Source: Acidobacteriota bacterium (lineage in GTDB: Bacteria; Acidobacteriota; Terriglobia; Terriglobales; Acidobacteriaceae). From it: a DNA stretch of 16,924 bases. The stretch is from NCBI GenBank assembly GCA_021793595.1, contig JAJYSL010000084.1, forward strand, positions 1-16,924, read 5' to 3'. Shown here in pieces: positions 13,741 through 16,924 of this stretch. A program made the translations under genes and the position numbers. The number at the start of each line of letters is the position of its first letter. The first letter of the stretch is position 1. The notes beneath the pieces are model-generated. The model did not search any database and had not been told where the DNA came from. It saw only the letters and a program-made list of their open reading frames with translations.

Positions 13741-15948
13741 ATGCCGACTCGCTGCCTGGAAAACCGCTGGGACAAGAAACTTGCGGCAACACTGACTGAA
13801 CCTGAACTCCTGCGCTACCGCTCCAACCTGCTCGGCTCAGATTTGCGCATCACCAATTATGGTGGCGGAAATACCAGTGCCAAGATCACTCAGCCAGACC
13901 CGCTCAACGGCAAGCCCACGCGAGTCCTTTGGGTAAAAGGCAGCGGCGGCGATCTCGGCACCATTTCAATCCAAGGCTTCGCAACTCTTTATCTCGACAA
14001 ATTCTGCGAGCTTGCCGAAATCTATCGCGGTGTTGAGCACGAAGACGACATGGTCGCGTTCTACCCGCTCTGCGCGTTTGGCCAGAATACTGTCGCCGCA
14101 TCGATTGATACTCCTCTCCACGCCTTCCTCCCTGCACGGCATATTGACCATTTGCATCCCGATTGGGGAATCGCTCTGGCGGCCGCCGCCAACGGCGAAG
14201 AGCGAATGCAGCAATTCAACCGGCGTTTCAACCACCAGCTGGTTTGGCTACCCTGGCAACGACCGGGTTTTGAACTCGGATTGATGCTCAAACGCGCCGT
14301 CGAGGCCAATCCAAACTGCGACGGGATCGTCCTCGGTGGCCACGGATTGTTTTCCTGGGGAGAAACTTCGGAATCCTGCTATCTGAATACCCTCGAGCTG
14401 ATCGACCAGCTGGGCCAATTTGTGCAAGAGCATGTTGATGCCTGCGGAAATAAGCTTTTTGGCGGCCCACTCTATTCATCGCATCCAAAGCATGAGACCA
14501 TCGCCATCGATTTGTTGCCCTTCCTGCGTGGCCACCTATCGAATCCTCAGCGAGTCATCGGCAACTATTCCGCGCTTCCCGAAGTCTTGCAATTTGTAAA
14601 TTCAAAAGAAGCGGAGACGCTTGCGGGACTCGGTACCAGCTGTCCAGATCATTTCATTCGCACCAAAGTCCGTCCCCTTTTTGTATCCTGGAACCCGTCC
14701 CAGGACGTATCCCAGCTGCATGCTGCCTTTGACTCTGCTTTGGAGAAATATCGTCGGGATTATGCAGCGTACTATCAAGCGCACGCCCTGTCTGACTCAC
14801 CGGCGATGCGTCCTGCCAATCCGGCAATCGTCTTAATCCCCGGTATCGGCATGTTCAGTTTCGCTAAGAGTCGGGCCGAAGCCCGCCTCGCCTCCGAGTT
14901 CTATGTGAATGCCATCCACGTGATGGAAGGGGCTTCCGCACTGGCCGACGCAAATGCGAAAAAGAGAAATATCGCGGAATATCCGCAAGCCGGGCCGGCA
15001 GCGCCATCGTCGGCGTTTGAAAGCTACTCCAACTACGTTGCGCTGCCGATCGCAGAGGCTTTCCGCATCGAGTACTGGGCTCTCGAAGAGGCTAAACTTC
15101 GCCGACAGCCTCCAGAGAAACCTCTCAGCCGCCGCGTCGCCATGATCGTGGGTGGCGGCAGCGGTATCGGTCGGAAGGCCGCGTTTTTGGCTGCGGCCAG
15201 CGGTGCCACGGTTGCCGTCGCAGATCGCAATGTGCCTGCTGCCGAGGATGTTGTTGCGGAACTTCGAAAGCGCTACGGTCGCGACGCTGCACACGCAATC
15301 GAAATCGACATCACGCAGGAAGCTTCTATTCGAAACGCGCTGCGTTCCGTCATTGCACATTGCGGAGGTCTCGATCTCCTGATCAACACGGCTGCTCTTT
15401 TCCCCGCGTCGGCGGACAACACAACCTCCCAAACGCAATGGGGAAAGACCCTGGAAATCAACGTGACCGCCAACTATTTTCTCGCCGAGCAAGCGGCACG
15501 CATTTTCCGTCAACAGGGCCTGGATGCCAGTATCGTGCTCACGAGTTCGGCAAATGCGGTAGTCGCGAAACGCGGAAGCGAGGCCTATGACGTGAGCAAG
15601 GCCGCCGTGAGCCACCTGGTTCGCGAGCTGGCCGTCTCGCTCGCGCCGTTGGTTCGTGTCAACGGTATCAGCCCCGCAACTGTTATCCGCGGATCCACCA
15701 TGTTTCCACGCGAGCGCGTCATGGTATCCCTGAAGAAGTACAACATCGGTTTTGACTCATCTGCGAGCGATGACGAGCTCCGCAATCTGCTGGCAGAGTT
15801 TTATGCGCAGCGAACCTTGACACATCAGCCAATCGATCCGGTCGACTGCGCGCGAGCGATCCTGTTCCTGGCTGGCCCAGAAGCGAGGTGCACCACCGGA
15901 CACATTGTTCCTGTCGATGGTGGCCTGGCTGAGGCCTTTTTGCGGTGA
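13741..15948 (+). CDS. rhaEW: Bifunctional rhamnulose-1-phosphate aldolase / L-lactaldehyde dehydrogenase
   Basis: A 735-residue fusion. The N-terminal class II aldolase domain (about 1-400) has RSNLLGSDLRITNYGGGNTS, the zinc-type histidines in HIDHLHPD (His 137 and 139) and GGHGLFSWG (His 201). It would split L-rhamnulose-1-phosphate into DHAP and L-lactaldehyde. The C-terminal short-chain dehydrogenase domain (about 465-735) has the NAD motif GGGSGIG (from 471), NTAA, TSSANAV and the catalytic YDVSK (Tyr 616, Lys 620). In this family it is annotated as alcohol or lactaldehyde dehydrogenase; the RhaEW-type enzymes make L-lactate, which suits the nearby lutABC. I prefer ATG 13741 (AAGGGG just upstream, RCLENRWDKK fits the family start) over ATG 13702. 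Its stop overlaps the rhaB GTG by 4 bases. Confidence 0.93.
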   Translation: MPTRCLENRWDKKLAATLTEPELLRYRSNLLGSDLRITNYGGGNTSAKITQPDPLNGKPTRVLWVKGSGGDLGTISIQGFATLYLDKFCELAEIYRGVEHEDDMVAFYPLCAFGQNTVAASIDTPLHAFLPARHIDHLHPDWGIALAAAANGEERMQQFNRRFNHQLVWLPWQRPGFELGLMLKRAVEANPNCDGIVLGGHGLFSWGETSESCYLNTLELIDQLGQFVQEHVDACGNKLFGGPLYSSHPKHETIAIDLLPFLRGHLSNPQRVIGNYSALPEVLQFVNSKEAETLAGLGTSCPDHFIRTKVRPLFVSWNPSQDVSQLHAAFDSALEKYRRDYAAYYQAHALSDSPAMRPANPAIVLIPGIGMFSFAKSRAEARLASEFYVNAIHVMEGASALADANAKKRNIAEYPQAGPAAPSSAFESYSNYVALPIAEAFRIEYWALEEAKLRRQPPEKPLSRRVAMIVGGGSGIGRKAAFLAAASGATVAVADRNVPAAEDVVAELRKRYGRDAAHAIEIDITQEASIRNALRSVIAHCGGLDLLINTAALFPASADNTTSQTQWGKTLEINVTANYFLAEQAARIFRQQGLDASIVLTSSANAVVAKRGSEAYDVSKAAVSHLVRELAVSLAPLVRVNGISPATVIRGSTMFPRERVMVSLKKYNIGFDSSASDDELRNLLAEFYAQRTLTHQPIDPVDCARAILFLAGPEARCTTGHIVPVDGGLAEAFLR

Positions 15949-16924
15949 AGATTCCAGCGGATCGGCGGGCGATCGTAGCGGTTGATTTAGGCGCGCAAAG
16001 CTGCCGTGTGTCGTTACTCCGTTGGCTTCCGGAAGGCCCGAGAATTCAGCTGCTTCATCGCGTAGCAAATGCTCCGGTAGCAAGCGCGGGACATCTGAAA
16101 TGGAATCTTTCTTTGCTCTGCTCTGCCGCAGATGAAGGTATGCGTCGTTGCGCCGCCGTCGCGACAGAAGGTGTAGCAGCGGTCGGCGTCACCGGGTGGG
16201 CGGTGGATTATGTTCGACTGGACGGCACCTTTGCCGTCGCATCCGCAGACCCTACGCGTCTGACGCCGATCGGCGATCCATTTTGCTATCGCGACACACG
16301 TACAGGACCAGCGATGGAGGCGCTCCACTCAAAAATCCCCGCCGCCCGACTCTATACGCTGACCGGCATCCAGATCCTCCCTATAAACACTCTGTACCAG
16401 TTGTATGCGGATGGAATTGCTGGAGTTCCAGCCCATCTTCCGTGGCTTAATTTGCCCGAATACCTGCTGTATCGCTGGGGTGCGAAACCGGTTGCGGAAT
16501 ACACCAACGCCACCCACACGTCGTTGGCCTCGCTCGGCAAACAACAGTGGTCGCAGGAAATTTTCGATGCGGCTGGCCTGGACATCTCCGCCGCTCCTGA
16601 GATTGTCGCGCCCGGTTCCATCGTTGGCCGTCTGCAGGGACCACTGACAGAGTTACCTGCTCTGCGGAACACGATGCTGATCGCGCCTGCCTGCCACGAC
16701 ACAGCGTCGGCTATCGCGGGCATTCACGCACAAGGGAATGATTGGGCCTACATCAGCTCCGGCACCTGGTCGCTGGTCGGCACCTTGCTGGATCAGCCCT
16801 GCGCAGGGCCTGAATCCGCGCGATTGAACTTTACAAATGAGGGTGGTATTGGCGGAACAATCTGTTTTCTGCGCAACGTCAATGGACTGTGGTTGCAAGA
16901 TCAATGCATGGAAGTATGGAAGAC
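15945..16924 (+). CDS. rhaB: Rhamnulokinase, C-terminus cut off by window end
   Basis: The frame from GTG 15945 stays open to the end of the window, giving 326 codons of a family normally about 480-490 residues long. It is a FGGY-type sugar kinase that phosphorylates L-rhamnulose with ATP. Rhamnulokinase blocks in order are IVAVDLGAQSCRV (10-22), GVTGWAVDYVRLDG, FCYRDTRTG, YTLTGIQILPINTLYQLY, EYTNATHTSL, ACHDTASAIAG, WAYISSGTWSLVG and LNFTNEGGIGGTICFLRNV. The GTG overlaps the rhaEW stop as GTGA, with GAGG 10 bases upstream, so it is translationally coupled to rhaEW and supplies that enzyme's substrate. The stop codon lies beyond the window. Confidence 0.94.
   Translation, partial: MKIPADRRAIVAVDLGAQSCRVSLLRWLPEGPRIQLLHRVANAPVASAGHLKWNLSLLCSAADEGMRRCAAVATEGVAAVGVTGWAVDYVRLDGTFAVASADPTRLTPIGDPFCYRDTRTGPAMEALHSKIPAARLYTLTGIQILPINTLYQLYADGIAGVPAHLPWLNLPEYLLYRWGAKPVAEYTNATHTSLASLGKQQWSQEIFDAAGLDISAAPEIVAPGSIVGRLQGPLTELPALRNTMLIAPACHDTASAIAGIHAQGNDWAYISSGTWSLVGTLLDQPCAGPESARLNFTNEGGIGGTICFLRNVNGLWLQDQCMEVWK

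Noticed and set aside
14833..15615. Minus-strand ORF of 260 codons opposite rhaEW
   Set aside because: Shadow of the dehydrogenase domain, rich in Arg/Cys/His without any motif.
1..16924. CRISPR array, tRNA or rRNA gene, transposase or terminal inverted repeats
   Set aside because: I looked for regularly spaced repeats, cloverleaf-like segments and mobile-element ORFs and saw none.

Overview
The window reads as chromosomal DNA of a moderately GC-rich Gram-negative bacterium. An acidobacterium (Terriglobia-like) is my best guess. The reasons are a small acidobacterial-type hypothetical protein at 2704-2937, a di-heme peroxidase with a signal peptide, MacB-type permeases without a partner, a decayed M61-like peptidase, and the hemE-hemH-hemY gene order. 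This taxonomic call is inference; there is no rRNA gene to anchor it. I see no tRNA, CRISPR array, transposase, integrase or phage gene.

Left part (1-5335): an accessory, partly decayed zone. It holds a possible BrnT-like toxin start running off the left edge, a secreted di-heme cytochrome c peroxidase (284-1900), a convergent GNAT acetyltransferase (1946-2488), a small conserved-looking protein with its own promoter and ribosome binding site (2704-2937), a doubtful small secreted ORF (3069-3296), the 3' remnant of an M61-like peptidase (3399-4079) and an orphan MacB/FtsX-type ABC permease (4145-5335).

Middle (5402-9182, minus strand): a tight heme operon, hemE-hemH-hemY, with two ATGA start/stop overlaps. 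It covers uroporphyrinogen decarboxylation, iron insertion and protoporphyrinogen oxidation. The ferrochelatase carries an insertion of about 50 residues just after its catalytic His motif.

Right part (9402-16924, plus strand): lutA-lutB-lutC, the three-subunit iron-sulfur L-lactate oxidation complex, overlapping one another. They are followed by a regulator that joins an IclR-type winged helix to a periplasmic-binding-protein-like sugar domain. Next come a fused rhamnulose-1-phosphate aldolase/lactaldehyde dehydrogenase (RhaEW type) and the first two thirds of rhamnulokinase (rhaB, cut by the window end, GTG start overlapping rhaEW). Together these form a logical L-rhamnose route: RhaB phosphorylates rhamnulose, RhaEW cleaves it and turns L-lactaldehyde into L-lactate, and LutABC oxidises L-lactate to pyruvate. 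The hybrid regulator and a palindrome (TTTCATATCTGAAA, 13519-13532) upstream of rhaEW are the best candidates for something not well described.
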